Assembly: GCA_017505675.1 (NCBI GenBank)
Contig: JAFVOV010000074.1
Location: forward strand, 1 to 6,248
Direction: 5' to 3'
DNA: 6,248 bases
Source of the DNA: Clostridia bacterium
GTDB lineage: Bacteria > Bacillota > Clostridia > Christensenellales > Borkfalkiaceae
Made by a program: the position numbers and the translations under genes. Every line of letters begins with the position of its first letter. Positions within the stretch are counted from its first letter, which is position 1. Shown one piece after another: positions 1-6,248 of the stretch. The notes beneath the pieces are model-generated. The model saw only the letters and a list, made by a program, of their open reading frames with translations. It ran no database searches and was not told where the DNA came from.

Positions 1-2297
1 GCTTTCACTCTAAAGTAAATAATAACCGTGAAGTGAACGGAATTTGCATAACTGCAATAATCACTTTTTCTATTTTGGTGTTTATTTCTTTACCTATGTA
101 CTTTTTTGACGTAGATTATACTTATCTTAATGAAAATATAATAGGAACGGAATCAAGCCAAGGTTTTAGTAACGCTTTCGTGCGGTTGTGGGGCGTATTC
201 GGTGACCCCAACACGGCGGCGGTTTATGCTTTCGTTGCGCTAATTATGGGCGTATATTTGTTTAGAAAATATAAAAAACTTTGGGTTAGAATTTTACTTG
301 TTATATCTTGGGTATTAACCGTTTTATTCGTGGTGCTATCAGGCTCTAGAACTGCAAAGTGGTCTATACTGGTAGTATGTGGCTTTGCTGCTTTTTATAT
401 TGCCGTAACTTTAATAAAAGGCAAAAAATTAAAAAAAGTTACTTTATCTTGTATATCTTGCGCGCTTGCAGTCGTAATTGCTTACGGCGCGTTTGTCGGG
501 TTATCACACGCATTACCGCAAGTTAAAAAGGGCGTAAAAACCGTTTGCGGAACTTCTATTACCACCTTCGTTCATTCTGCTTATGACGGGCTTTATAAAG
601 TAGGCGGGGTGGAAGTTACTAGTGGATTTTTATCAGAAGATAATGGTAATAACGGTGGAAATCAAGACGGCTCTGGTGGTGGACAAGGTGGTAACGGTGG
701 CTCACTAACAAGACCTGACGTGCAAGAAAAAGGCGATATTTCAAACGGCAGGTTTGAAATATGGTTAACGGCTTTAGAGTTATATACTTTTGCGCCTATA
801 TTCGGTGTTTCGCCAAGGGGCGCGTCTGCTTTTGGCGCAGCACATTTATCCGATAAAGATATTTCTTTATATCAATACTCGATGCACAATACTTTGCTTG
901 AAGTATTAACTGGTACGGGCGCTATAGGTTTGATTTTAATTTTAGCCATCTTATTAAACACTTTAATTATTATTGTAAAGCGCACGCTAAAAAAGCCGTT
1001 TTCACTTAATTTTGTTTCTTATAGTAGCGGATTATTATTGTTACTTTGCTCATCAATGCTTTTATCTGATTTGTTCTTTAACCTTACTTTCGGTGGGCTA
1101 GCGTTCTGGTTGGCGTTGGGACTTATTAACGGAGATGATAAATACGTTTTACCTGAAGAAATAGTTGCTGAAAACGTAGATGATAAAAAACGCATTTTGG
1201 TTTATGGGTTGAAAGACCCTTTTGGTGGAATTGAAAAAATAGTTTTAGATTATGTTAAAAATATAACGGCAACGCATAAAGACGTGTCCTTTGACTTTTT
1301 AGTATATGGCAAAAACTTTTCTTTAGAAAAAGAATTGACTGATTTAGGTTGTAGGGTAATTTATTTGCCGTCAAGGTTCCGCCACTACTTTAAGTATAAA
1401 AAAGCAATAGAAGAAGTTTTTGCTAACAACCGTTATATTGCCGTTTGGGGTAACTATGGGGGACTTACGAATATTGACCTTCTTGTCTTTGCTAAAAAAT
1501 ATTACGTGCCCGTGCGTATAGCGCACAGTCACACTTCGCGTTTGCCGTGGAAAAATCTTTTGACGAAATATATTGTAATTTTTATGCACTATTATATTAA
1601 ACTTTTTGTTAAAGATTTCGCTACTAATTTTTGGACGTGTTCAAATCTTGCGGGAGAATTTATGTTTCCGAAAAGCGTTCAAGAAGAAGTTGAAATGATT
1701 TATAATGCGGTTGATACTGAAAAATTTTACCCTGATAAAGTTAAAGGTAATGAAATTCGCGCAAGGCTTAATATAAATAATGACGATATAGTTATCGGTC
1801 ACATTGGAAGGATGTGTTATCAAAAAAATCAATTAGTTTTATTAGGCGTGATGGCTGAAATTGTAAAGAAAGCCCCAAATGCAAAATTGTTGATGATAGG
1901 TGACGGTGAATTAAGAAATCAATTAGAGTTAGAAACAAATAAATTAAATATTAAAAACAACGTTTTGTTTTTAGGACAAAGAGCGGATATACCCGATTTA
2001 CTTCGTGCAATGGATGTCTTCGTGTTAACTTCACGTTTTGAAGGGTTGGCTGTTAGTGCTGTAGAAGCGCAGGCGTGTGGTTTGCCTTGCGTTCTTCCAA
2101 CAAGTGTTTCAATAGAAACTGATATAATTGGTTTAGTTGAGTTTATACCGCTTGATAAACCTATTAAATTTTGGGCAGAACGCATATTAGCGAGCGCTAA
2201 ATTAAAAGCAGAAAACGTTAAGGAAAAGATTTCAGATAACGGATACGATATACACCGAGCGGCAGAACGCGTATATCGAAGTTTTTGTAATATATAA
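1..2297 (+). CDS. O-antigen polymerase/ligase-like membrane domain fused to a GT4 glycosyltransferase (5' partial)
   Basis: Residues are numbered from the GTG at 33. That GTG is probably not the true start: the frame stays open to the left edge (from base 3: F-H-S-K-V-N-N-N-R-E) and no RBS precedes it, so the N-terminus with further membrane helices lies outside the window. Residues 1-366 form a polytopic membrane domain like Wzy_C (O-antigen ligase/polymerase): hydrophobic segments near 3-25, 60-77, 84-103, 110-128, 139-158, 296-315, 330-348 and 350-366; the SGSRTAK motif at 103-109; a long, probably extracytoplasmic loop at about 160-282 with a glycine-rich stretch and then GRFEIW and the P/GVSPRG region (239-263); and MHNTLLEVLTGTGAIGL at 284-300. 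A short charged linker (367-385) leads into a complete GT4/GT-B domain (386-754): GGIEKIVLDY at 398-407, HSH at 498-500, a GHIGRMCYQKN donor-site region at 589-599, and the EX7E motif at E670/E678. Predicted role: a cytoplasmic retaining glycosyltransferase tethered to an extracellular polymerase or ligase. Family calls are firm; polymerase versus ligase and the substrates are not. Confidence 0.88.
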   Translation, partial: FHSKVNNNREVNGICITAIITFSILVFISLPMYFFDVDYTYLNENIIGTESSQGFSNAFVRLWGVFGDPNTAAVYAFVALIMGVYLFRKYKKLWVRILLVISWVLTVLFVVLSGSRTAKWSILVVCGFAAFYIAVTLIKGKKLKKVTLSCISCALAVVIAYGAFVGLSHALPQVKKGVKTVCGTSITTFVHSAYDGLYKVGGVEVTSGFLSEDNGNNGGNQDGSGGGQGGNGGSLTRPDVQEKGDISNGRFEIWLTALELYTFAPIFGVSPRGASAFGAAHLSDKDISLYQYSMHNTLLEVLTGTGAIGLILILAILLNTLIIIVKRTLKKPFSLNFVSYSSGLLLLLCSSMLLSDLFFNLTFGGLAFWLALGLINGDDKYVLPEEIVAENVDDKKRILVYGLKDPFGGIEKIVLDYVKNITATHKDVSFDFLVYGKNFSLEKELTDLGCRVIYLPSRFRHYFKYKKAIEEVFANNRYIAVWGNYGGLTNIDLLVFAKKYYVPVRIAHSHTSRLPWKNLLTKYIVIFMHYYIKLFVKDFATNFWTCSNLAGEFMFPKSVQEEVEMIYNAVDTEKFYPDKVKGNEIRARLNINNDDIVIGHIGRMCYQKNQLVLLGVMAEIVKKAPNAKLLMIGDGELRNQLELETNKLNIKNNVLFLGQRADIPDLLRAMDVFVLTSRFEGLAVSAVEAQACGLPCVLPTSVSIETDIIGLVEFIPLDKPIKFWAERILASAKLKAENVKEKISDNGYDIHRAAERVYRSFCNI
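642..704 (+). repeat. Glycine/asparagine-rich low-complexity segment in the polymerase loop
   Basis: Codons for residues 204-224 of the fusion protein are nearly all Gly, Asn, Gln, Asp or Ser, with repeated GGT, GGTGGT and GGTAAC units. The segment lies in the large loop between membrane helices, before the conserved GRFEIW region. It is in frame and looks like a flexible linker. The repeated GGT-rich units could change length by slippage or recombination; that is an inference. Confidence 0.75.
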
Positions 2298-2312
2298 AGT
2301 TTAACACAACCT

Positions 2313-2320
2313 AAAGGAGA
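2313..2320 (+). promoter_or_regulatory. Ribosome binding site for the flippase gene (decides a TTG start)
   Basis: AAAGGAGA sits six bases before the TTG at 2327. It lies in the 29-bp gap after the TAA of the fusion gene. The spacing and strength make TTG the start. The resulting N-terminus (M-A-N-R-E-E-T-L-A-K-N-T) also begins just before the first expected membrane helix. Confidence 0.85.
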
Positions 2321-2326
2321 AAATTT

Positions 2327-3763
2327 TTGGCTAACAGAGAAGAAACTTTAGCAAAAAACACCGTGATTTTTGCTATCGGTAATTTTGCTTCAAAATTGAT
2401 ACAAGTCGTTTTAGTGCCATTCTATACGCGTGTATTAAGTAGCGGTGAGTTCGGTACGATTGACTTGTTACAGGCTATAGTTGCGCTGTTGCATCCGCTT
2501 ATATCTTTATCTATGCAAGAAAGCGTGTTTAGATACGCTATGGAAAAAGATACTGATAAATCAGCAGTGCTGTCTTTAGGTCTTTCCGTTACTGTTTTAG
2601 GCACGTTAATAATGTGTTTAGGGGGCGGAATAGTATCAATTTTTATTGACCCAACTTTCGTTTGGTTGGTCGTTGCTAATACTGCGGTAAACGCTCTTTG
2701 GGCAGTAATTTTGCAATATACTAAAGCGATAGGTAAATCAGGGTTATATACTATAAACAGCGCTGTTGCTACGGTATTCGTTTTAGCGTTTAACGTAGTA
2801 TTTTTGGTTTTGTTAGAGATGGGCATAGTCGGTTATATGCTCGGTTATATCTGCGCTAACCTGCTTGCTGCGCTAATTTTAATTTTTTGCTTGGGTAAAG
2901 ATTTCAAAGTTAGATTTAAGCCTATAACTAAAACTTTAGTAAAGCAAATGTTATTGTTTTCAATGCCACTACTTTTAACTGGAATTTGTTGGTGGCTTTC
3001 TAGTTGTACTGATAGAGTTATGATAGTTGCTATACTAGGTGATGAAGAAAACGGGCTTTACGCGGCGGCTTCTAAAATCCCGCATATACTTTCGGTTATA
3101 GTTACTATTTTTTATCAGGCTTGGCAGGTATCTGCAAATCAAGAATTTGACAAAAAAGACACTTCAGAATTTTATTCTAAAACTTATGAGCAAAACGCGG
3201 CGTTTACTTTTATACTTGGCTCTCTTATGATAGTTTTGTGTAGACCGTTTTCGTCTGTGTTTTTGGGCGCAGAATTCGTTAGCGCGTGGGATTTAATTCC
3301 ACCGTTAACAATATCTGTTGTGTTTTTTTCCATCTCACAATTTCTTGTATCCATTTATGGAGCAAATAAGAAAACGGGAATGGCGTTCGTTACTAATATA
3401 GTAAGTACAGTAATTAACGTAGGACTTAACGCGTTGCTTATCCCTTGTATGGGGACAATGGGAGCGGCGATAGCAACTGCAATTTCTTATTTCGTGCTTT
3501 GGCTTGTAAGAGTGTTTGATACAAGAAAAGTGGTAAAGATGCAATATAACGTACCAAAAACGGTGGCTGTAATACTTATAATAGTTGCTCAATCAGTTTT
3601 CATTTGTTTAGATTTAGATATAATTTTAACTTACGCTTTAAGTGCTTTAGGTTGTGTAGTAATTATTGCTCTGTACTGGAAAACAGTTTGGTCATTATTT
3701 AAATTTTGCTTATCTTTTGTGGCGAAAATTTTCAAAAAAAGGAAAAATGGCAGGGGGAATTAA
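2327..3763 (+). CDS. Wzx-type polysaccharide flippase (MOP superfamily)
   Basis: A 478-residue integral membrane protein of the polysaccharide-transporter (Wzx/RfbX-like) branch of the MOP superfamily, close to the usual 420-500 residues. It is predicted to flip lipid-linked oligosaccharide repeat units from the inner to the outer face of the cytoplasmic membrane. It shows the typical N-terminus (K-N-T-V-I-F-A-I-G-N-F at 10-20, then VPFYTRVLSSGEFGTIDL at 30-47), about 12-14 hydrophobic segments, and the mid-protein signature FSMPLLLTGICWWLSSCTDR (211-230) followed by GLYAAASKIP (243-252), which begins the second half. The C-terminus is basic (KIFKKRKNGRGN), as expected for a cytoplasmic tail. 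It starts at TTG with a strong RBS, 29 bases after the fusion gene, and its TAA shares one base with the ATG of the next gene, so it is almost certainly co-transcribed. The substrate cannot be predicted. An MVF/MurJ-type lipid II flippase is a less likely alternative given the context. Confidence 0.92.
   Translation: MANREETLAKNTVIFAIGNFASKLIQVVLVPFYTRVLSSGEFGTIDLLQAIVALLHPLISLSMQESVFRYAMEKDTDKSAVLSLGLSVTVLGTLIMCLGGGIVSIFIDPTFVWLVVANTAVNALWAVILQYTKAIGKSGLYTINSAVATVFVLAFNVVFLVLLEMGIVGYMLGYICANLLAALILIFCLGKDFKVRFKPITKTLVKQMLLFSMPLLLTGICWWLSSCTDRVMIVAILGDEENGLYAAASKIPHILSVIVTIFYQAWQVSANQEFDKKDTSEFYSKTYEQNAAFTFILGSLMIVLCRPFSSVFLGAEFVSAWDLIPPLTISVVFFSISQFLVSIYGANKKTGMAFVTNIVSTVINVGLNALLIPCMGTMGAAIATAISYFVLWLVRVFDTRKVVKMQYNVPKTVAVILIIVAQSVFICLDLDIILTYALSALGCVVIIALYWKTVWSLFKFCLSFVAKIFKKRKNGRGN
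3752..3757 (+). promoter_or_regulatory. Ribosome binding site for the GT14 gene (decides the start)
   Basis: AGGGGG lies five bases before the ATG at 3763, inside the end of the flippase gene. The flippase stop and this start form TAATG, a one-base overlap typical of translational coupling. This supports ATG 3763 over the in-frame TTG at 3706, which lies well inside the flippase gene and would add 19 residues of no family likeness. Confidence 0.75.
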
Positions 3764-4677
3764 TGGAAGAAAACTTAAAGAAAAACAAACATGCATATTT
3801 AATCTTGGCGCATAATCAGTTTGATTTATTAAAGATGTTATGCACTCTTTTAGATAACCCCTGCAATGATATTTTTATTCACATTGATTTGAAAGTTACA
3901 GATTTTGATAAAAATTGTTTATCTAATATAAAATATTCTAACGTGCAATACGTAGACCGCGTTAGTGTGACTTGGGGCGGTTTTAGTATGGTGAAAGCAA
4001 CGTTAAACTTATTAAAATCGGCTACAAAAATAGGCGGGTATTCTTATTACCATCTTTTATCTGGTGTTGATTTGCCGTTAAGGACTTCTAAAGAAATATA
4101 TGATTTTTTTGAACTGAATTCAGGAAAAGAATTTGTACATTTCTTAAATGATGATTACGCGAAGACAATAAAACAACGTGCGACGTTATATCACTTTTTT
4201 AAAGAGATTACGTCAAGAAAAAAAGGTGTTTTATATTACTGCAATAGTATTTTATTGAGGATTCAAAAACTTTTAAATGTAAATAGACTAAAAAAATACG
4301 GTAAGAGTTTTGCAAGTGGGTCTCAATGGTTTAGCATTACTGATTTGCTAGCAAGATATGTTGTAGAAAACGAAGCGTGGATATGTAAAAATTTTAGTAA
4401 AACTTTTATACCTGATGAGATGTTTTTACAAATCTTAATAAAGGGAACAGAGTTCGAAAAAAAACTTTATCTAACAGATAGTAATAAAGGATATAAAATG
4501 TGCTTGAGATACGTTGACTGGGGGCGTGGAAAACCGTACGTGTTTAGAGAAGAAGATTTTGACGACCTTATTAATTCTGGTTACTTATTTGCAAGAAAAT
4601 TTGACATGAATATTGACCCGTATATTTGTAATAAAATATATAATTTTTTATCTGAAACAAGTGAGAAGGAGATTTAA
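3763..4677 (+). CDS. GT14-family (Core-2/I-branching type) glycosyltransferase
   Basis: A 304-residue soluble protein without signal peptide or membrane helix, close to the size of bacterial members of the Core-2/I-branching enzyme family (GT14). This is an inverting GT-A-fold family that typically forms beta-linkages using UDP-sugars; animal members are beta-1,6-GlcNAc transferases and others are xylosyltransferases. Motifs in order: AYLILAHN (11-18), IFIHIDLK (37-44), VTWGGFSMVKATL (69-81), YYHLLSGVDLPL (95-106), the SGSQWFSIT acceptor-side block (185-193), and PDEMFLQILI (217-226). E219 in PDE aligns by motif with the catalytic base (E320) of mammalian C2GnT. Then come RYVDWGRGKPYVF (249-261) and SGYLFARKFD (272-281), whose Arg/Lys are likely donor diphosphate contacts. 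It sits between the flippase and glf, overlapping the former by one base and ending one base before the latter. Its GC (about 30% by hand count) is clearly below that of glf, hinting at separate acquisition. Donor and acceptor are unknown; a side-branch or chain sugar on the repeat unit is inferred. Confidence 0.88.
   Translation: MEENLKKNKHAYLILAHNQFDLLKMLCTLLDNPCNDIFIHIDLKVTDFDKNCLSNIKYSNVQYVDRVSVTWGGFSMVKATLNLLKSATKIGGYSYYHLLSGVDLPLRTSKEIYDFFELNSGKEFVHFLNDDYAKTIKQRATLYHFFKEITSRKKGVLYYCNSILLRIQKLLNVNRLKKYGKSFASGSQWFSITDLLARYVVENEAWICKNFSKTFIPDEMFLQILIKGTEFEKKLYLTDSNKGYKMCLRYVDWGRGKPYVFREEDFDDLINSGYLFARKFDMNIDPYICNKIYNFLSETSEKEI
4666..4672 (+). promoter_or_regulatory. Ribosome binding site for glf (decides the start)
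   Basis: AAGGAGA is six bases before ATG 4679 and overlaps the last codons of the GT14 gene. It fixes the glf start at 4679 rather than the in-frame TTG at 4613. The resulting N-terminus MKKYDYLVVGAGLYG is that of canonical UDP-galactopyranose mutases. Confidence 0.88.
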
Positions 4678-4678
4678 T

Positions 4679-5785
4679 ATGAAAAAATACGATTATTTGG
4701 TGGTAGGGGCAGGGCTTTACGGCGCTGTTTTTGCTGAAAGAGCGCATAAGGCAGGAAAGTCCGTTTTGGTTATTGATAAGCGCTCTCATATTGCCGGTAA
4801 CGTTTATACTGAAAGCATTGAAGATATTAACGTTCACGTTTACGGCGCGCATATTTTTCATACTAACGATAAAGAAGTTTGGGATTATATCACGGATTTT
4901 GCAGAGTTTAACCGCTTTACAAATTCACCCGTAGCAAATTATAAAGGCGAACTTTATTCTTTGCCTTTTAATATGTATACTTTTAATAAGATGTGGGGCG
5001 TGGTTACGCCCGAGCAGGCGGAAAGAAAGATAAAAGAACAACGTGAGCAGGCAGGCATTACCGAGCCTAAAAACCTTGAAGAACAGGCTATATCTTTAGT
5101 TGGAACGGATATTTATGAAAAACTTATAAAAGGTTATACGGAAAAGCAATGGGGTAGACCGTGCAAGGAATTACCCGCGTTTATTATTAAGCGTTTACCC
5201 GTTCGCTTGGTGTTTGATAATAACTATTTTAACGCTAAATATCAAGGTATACCTATGGGTGGATATACTAAAATGGTAGAAAATATGTTAGACGGCGTTG
5301 AAGTTAGGTTGAACGAAGATTATTTTGACAAAAAAGATTATTATGACGCGTTGGCTGAAAAGGTAATTTATACGGGCGCGATAGATAGATATTTTAATTA
5401 TAAGTTAGGCGTTTTAGAATATAGGTCAGTTCGTTTTGAAACGGAAGTTTTAGATATGCCGAATTATCAAGGTAACGCTGCCGTAAATTACACCGATAGT
5501 GAAACGCCCTATACTAGAATAATCGAACATAAGTGGTTTGAGTTTGGTACTCAAGATAAAACGGTTATAAGCAAAGAATACAGTTCAGAGTGGAAAGTGG
5601 GTGACGAGCCTTATTATCCGATAAACGACGATAAGAACTGTGAACTGTATGCAAAATATAAAGCGCTTGCGGAAAAGGAAAGTAACGTTATATTCGGCGG
5701 TAGACTTGGGGAATATAAGTATTACGATATGGATGCGGTTATAGCGTCTGCATTAACGCTTTGTAAGAAAGAAGGCGTTAGATAG
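4679..5785 (+). CDS. glf: UDP-galactopyranose mutase
   Basis: A cytoplasmic flavoenzyme that interconverts UDP-galactopyranose and UDP-galactofuranose, using reduced FAD as a covalent catalyst; the product is the donor for galactofuranose in bacterial surface glycans. The protein is 368 residues, the usual length for prokaryotic enzymes. It has the N-terminal FAD-binding Rossmann motif GAGLYG (10-15), the acidic strand end VIDKRSHIAGN (31-41), GAHIFHT (56-62, more often GPHIFHT) with the flavin-side His61, YSLPFNMYTF (93-102), GYTEKQWGR (152-160) with the uridine-stacking Trp158, and LPVR (173-176) and YTRIIEHK (278-285), whose Arg176 and Arg280 match the two essential substrate-phosphate arginines. 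The C-terminal FAD block is FGGRLGEYKYYDMDAVI (339-355). No key residue is missing, so the enzyme should be active. It is the last gene of the + strand run, followed by a hairpin terminator. Its GC is about 38% by hand count. Confidence 0.97.
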   Translation: MKKYDYLVVGAGLYGAVFAERAHKAGKSVLVIDKRSHIAGNVYTESIEDINVHVYGAHIFHTNDKEVWDYITDFAEFNRFTNSPVANYKGELYSLPFNMYTFNKMWGVVTPEQAERKIKEQREQAGITEPKNLEEQAISLVGTDIYEKLIKGYTEKQWGRPCKELPAFIIKRLPVRLVFDNNYFNAKYQGIPMGGYTKMVENMLDGVEVRLNEDYFDKKDYYDALAEKVIYTGAIDRYFNYKLGVLEYRSVRFETEVLDMPNYQGNAAVNYTDSETPYTRIIEHKWFEFGTQDKTVISKEYSSEWKVGDEPYYPINDDKNCELYAKYKALAEKESNVIFGGRLGEYKYYDMDAVIASALTLCKKEGVR

Positions 5786-5811
5786 GCGCTATCGCAATAA
5801 ATTAAAATAAA

Positions 5812-5845
5812 AAAAGAGCAGAACTAATTTTAGTTCTGCTCTTTT
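5812..5845. terminator. Hairpin terminator between convergent genes, probably bidirectional
   Basis: The 15-base arm AAAAGAGCAGAACTA (5812-5826) pairs perfectly with TAGTTCTGCTCTTTT (5831-5845) around the four-base loop ATTT. It lies 26 bases after the glf stop and 10 bases beyond the stop of the leftward gene. On the + strand the tail is four T's inside the stem, then CGTG. Read on the - strand, the stem is followed by a long T-rich run (complement of 5797-5811), so termination of the leftward transcript should be at least as strong. The outer A-T pairs double as the U-tract. Confidence 0.88.
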
Positions 5846-5855
5846 CGTGTATAGT

Positions 5856-6248
5856 TTATTTTTTAAGGTCTATGGTTTGAATATCTTTACGCGTTTCAAA
5901 ATCTTCAATAACCCCGGTTATTGCCATTGAAATTTCAGGGCCGATAAAAGAAACGTTTCTTTTAAGCGCGATTGATTTTGCAAAAGATACTAGTTGATGG
6001 CGTATGCCTTCGCCTTCAAGTTGGTAGAAGAAACGCTTGTTTTTAGTAGAATCTTCATATCTTATTTCAAAGTAGTCGGTTTTCCACCAAGGCGCGGGAA
6101 CGTATATATAACCTTTAGTGCCGGAAATTATAAGTTCGCCTTCGCTCTTTATTCCAACGCCAACTTTAACGGTTGCAACGGCGTTATCGTATAAAAAATT
6201 TATATGAGTAAAGCCGTCAAAGTTCTTTTCTTTATCCATATAGCCTAC
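5856..6248 (-). CDS. Gfo/Idh/MocA-family oxidoreductase, C-terminal part (5' partial)
   Basis: The visible C-terminal 130 residues end at TAA (complement of 5856-5858). The frame continues through the right edge (V-G-Y before the Met at 6239), and full members are about 320-350 residues, so the Met at 6239 is internal and the NAD(P)-binding Rossmann half is outside the window. Numbered from that Met, the fragment has the beta-sheet domain of the family: F-T-H-I-N-F-L-Y-D-N-A (10-20), then EGELIISGTKGYIYVPAPWW (33-52), a pattern seen in sugar-nucleotide or sugar dehydrogenases of this family, then YFEIRYED (56-63), FFYQLEGEGIRHQLVSFAKSI (70-90), and a final helix with ISMAITGVIEDF (103-114). 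Members oxidise or reduce sugars and sugar nucleotides with a nicotinamide cofactor. The position beside a glycan locus suggests sugar-precursor modification, but the gene is convergent with the operon, so a shared pathway is only an inference. A longer fusion protein is possible upstream. Confidence 0.85.
   Translation of the reverse strand, partial: VGYMDKEKNFDGFTHINFLYDNAVATVKVGVGIKSEGELIISGTKGYIYVPAPWWKTDYFEIRYEDSTKNKRFFYQLEGEGIRHQLVSFAKSIALKRNVSFIGPEISMAITGVIEDFETRKDIQTIDLKK

Noticed and set aside
33..35. GTG as the true start of the polymerase-GT4 gene
   Set aside because: No RBS precedes it, the frame is open to the left edge, and the family expects more N-terminal membrane helices. 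The gene is more likely cut by the window.
2298..2326. Possible internal promoter between the fusion gene and the flippase gene
   Set aside because: The 29-bp gap is filled by the RBS and shows no convincing -35/-10 pair. Co-transcription is the simpler reading.
2422..2826. 134-codon open frame on the - strand inside the flippase gene
   Set aside because: It is antisense to a well-supported gene and shows no family likeness, and its composition is explained by the opposite strand. Other antisense or alternate-frame open stretches (1371-1589, 1641-1832, 1919-2185, 3335-3592, 4571-4861, 4731-4934, 5994-6194) were rejected for the same reason.
3706..3762. N-terminal extension of the GT14 enzyme from a TTG start
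   Set aside because: It lies inside the flippase gene without a good RBS; ATG 3763 has AGGGGG at the right distance and matches where family likeness begins.
4457..4464. Run of eight A's in the GT14 gene (also seven T's at 4104-4110, and seven A's at 3734-3740 at the end of the flippase gene) as phase-variation sites
   Set aside because: Runs of this length are expected in such AT-rich sequence, and the frame is intact. Nothing else points to switching.
4613..4678. N-terminal extension of glf from a TTG start
   Set aside because: ATG 4679 has a strong AAGGAGA and gives the canonical N-terminus with the FAD motif at residue 10.
5781..5793. Small inverted repeat GATAG-GCG-CTATC at the glf stop codon
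   Set aside because: A five-base stem with a three-base loop is too weak to interpret; the perfect hairpin 19 bases downstream explains termination.
6237..6239. ATG as the start of a short stand-alone 127-residue protein on the - strand
   Set aside because: The frame continues to the right edge and the sequence begins in the middle of a known fold, so the Met is internal.

Overview
This AT-rich window holds part of a surface-polysaccharide locus (exopolysaccharide, capsule or O-antigen-like glycan). Strong purine-rich AGGAG-type ribosome binding sites, TTG start use and tightly packed genes suggest a low-GC Gram-positive bacterium (Bacillota, probably Clostridia-like). This placement is an inference from base composition and gene style; the sequence has no taxonomic marker gene, and I would not name a genus.

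Layout: four genes run left to right on the + strand from the left edge to about 5785 and look like one operon. (1) A large membrane protein, cut off at the left edge, joins an O-antigen polymerase/ligase-like (Wzy_C) domain to a complete GT4 glycosyltransferase in one reading frame. (2) A Wzx-type flippase of the MOP superfamily starts at a TTG codon with a strong RBS. (3) A GT14 (Core-2/I-branching type) glycosyltransferase overlaps the flippase stop by one base. (4) UDP-galactopyranose mutase (glf) starts one base after the GT14 stop. A strong 15-bp hairpin follows glf and lies between convergent genes. To its right, on the - strand, is the C-terminal part of a Gfo/Idh/MocA-family oxidoreductase, cut off at the right edge.

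How the genes fit together: Glf makes UDP-galactofuranose from UDP-galactopyranose. The GT4 domain and the GT14 enzyme would add sugars to a lipid-linked repeat unit on the cytoplasmic face. The flippase would move that unit across the membrane, and the polymerase/ligase domain would join or transfer units outside. The specific sugars and linkages cannot be read from the sequence, apart from the inference that galactofuranose is likely present.

The most unusual points are the polymerase-GT4 fusion, the glycine-rich insert in the large loop of its membrane domain, and the markedly lower GC of the GT14 gene (about 30% by hand count) next to glf (about 38%). I found no tRNA, rRNA, CRISPR array, riboswitch, insertion sequence or attachment site. 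No gene-free stretch exceeds about 70 bases.
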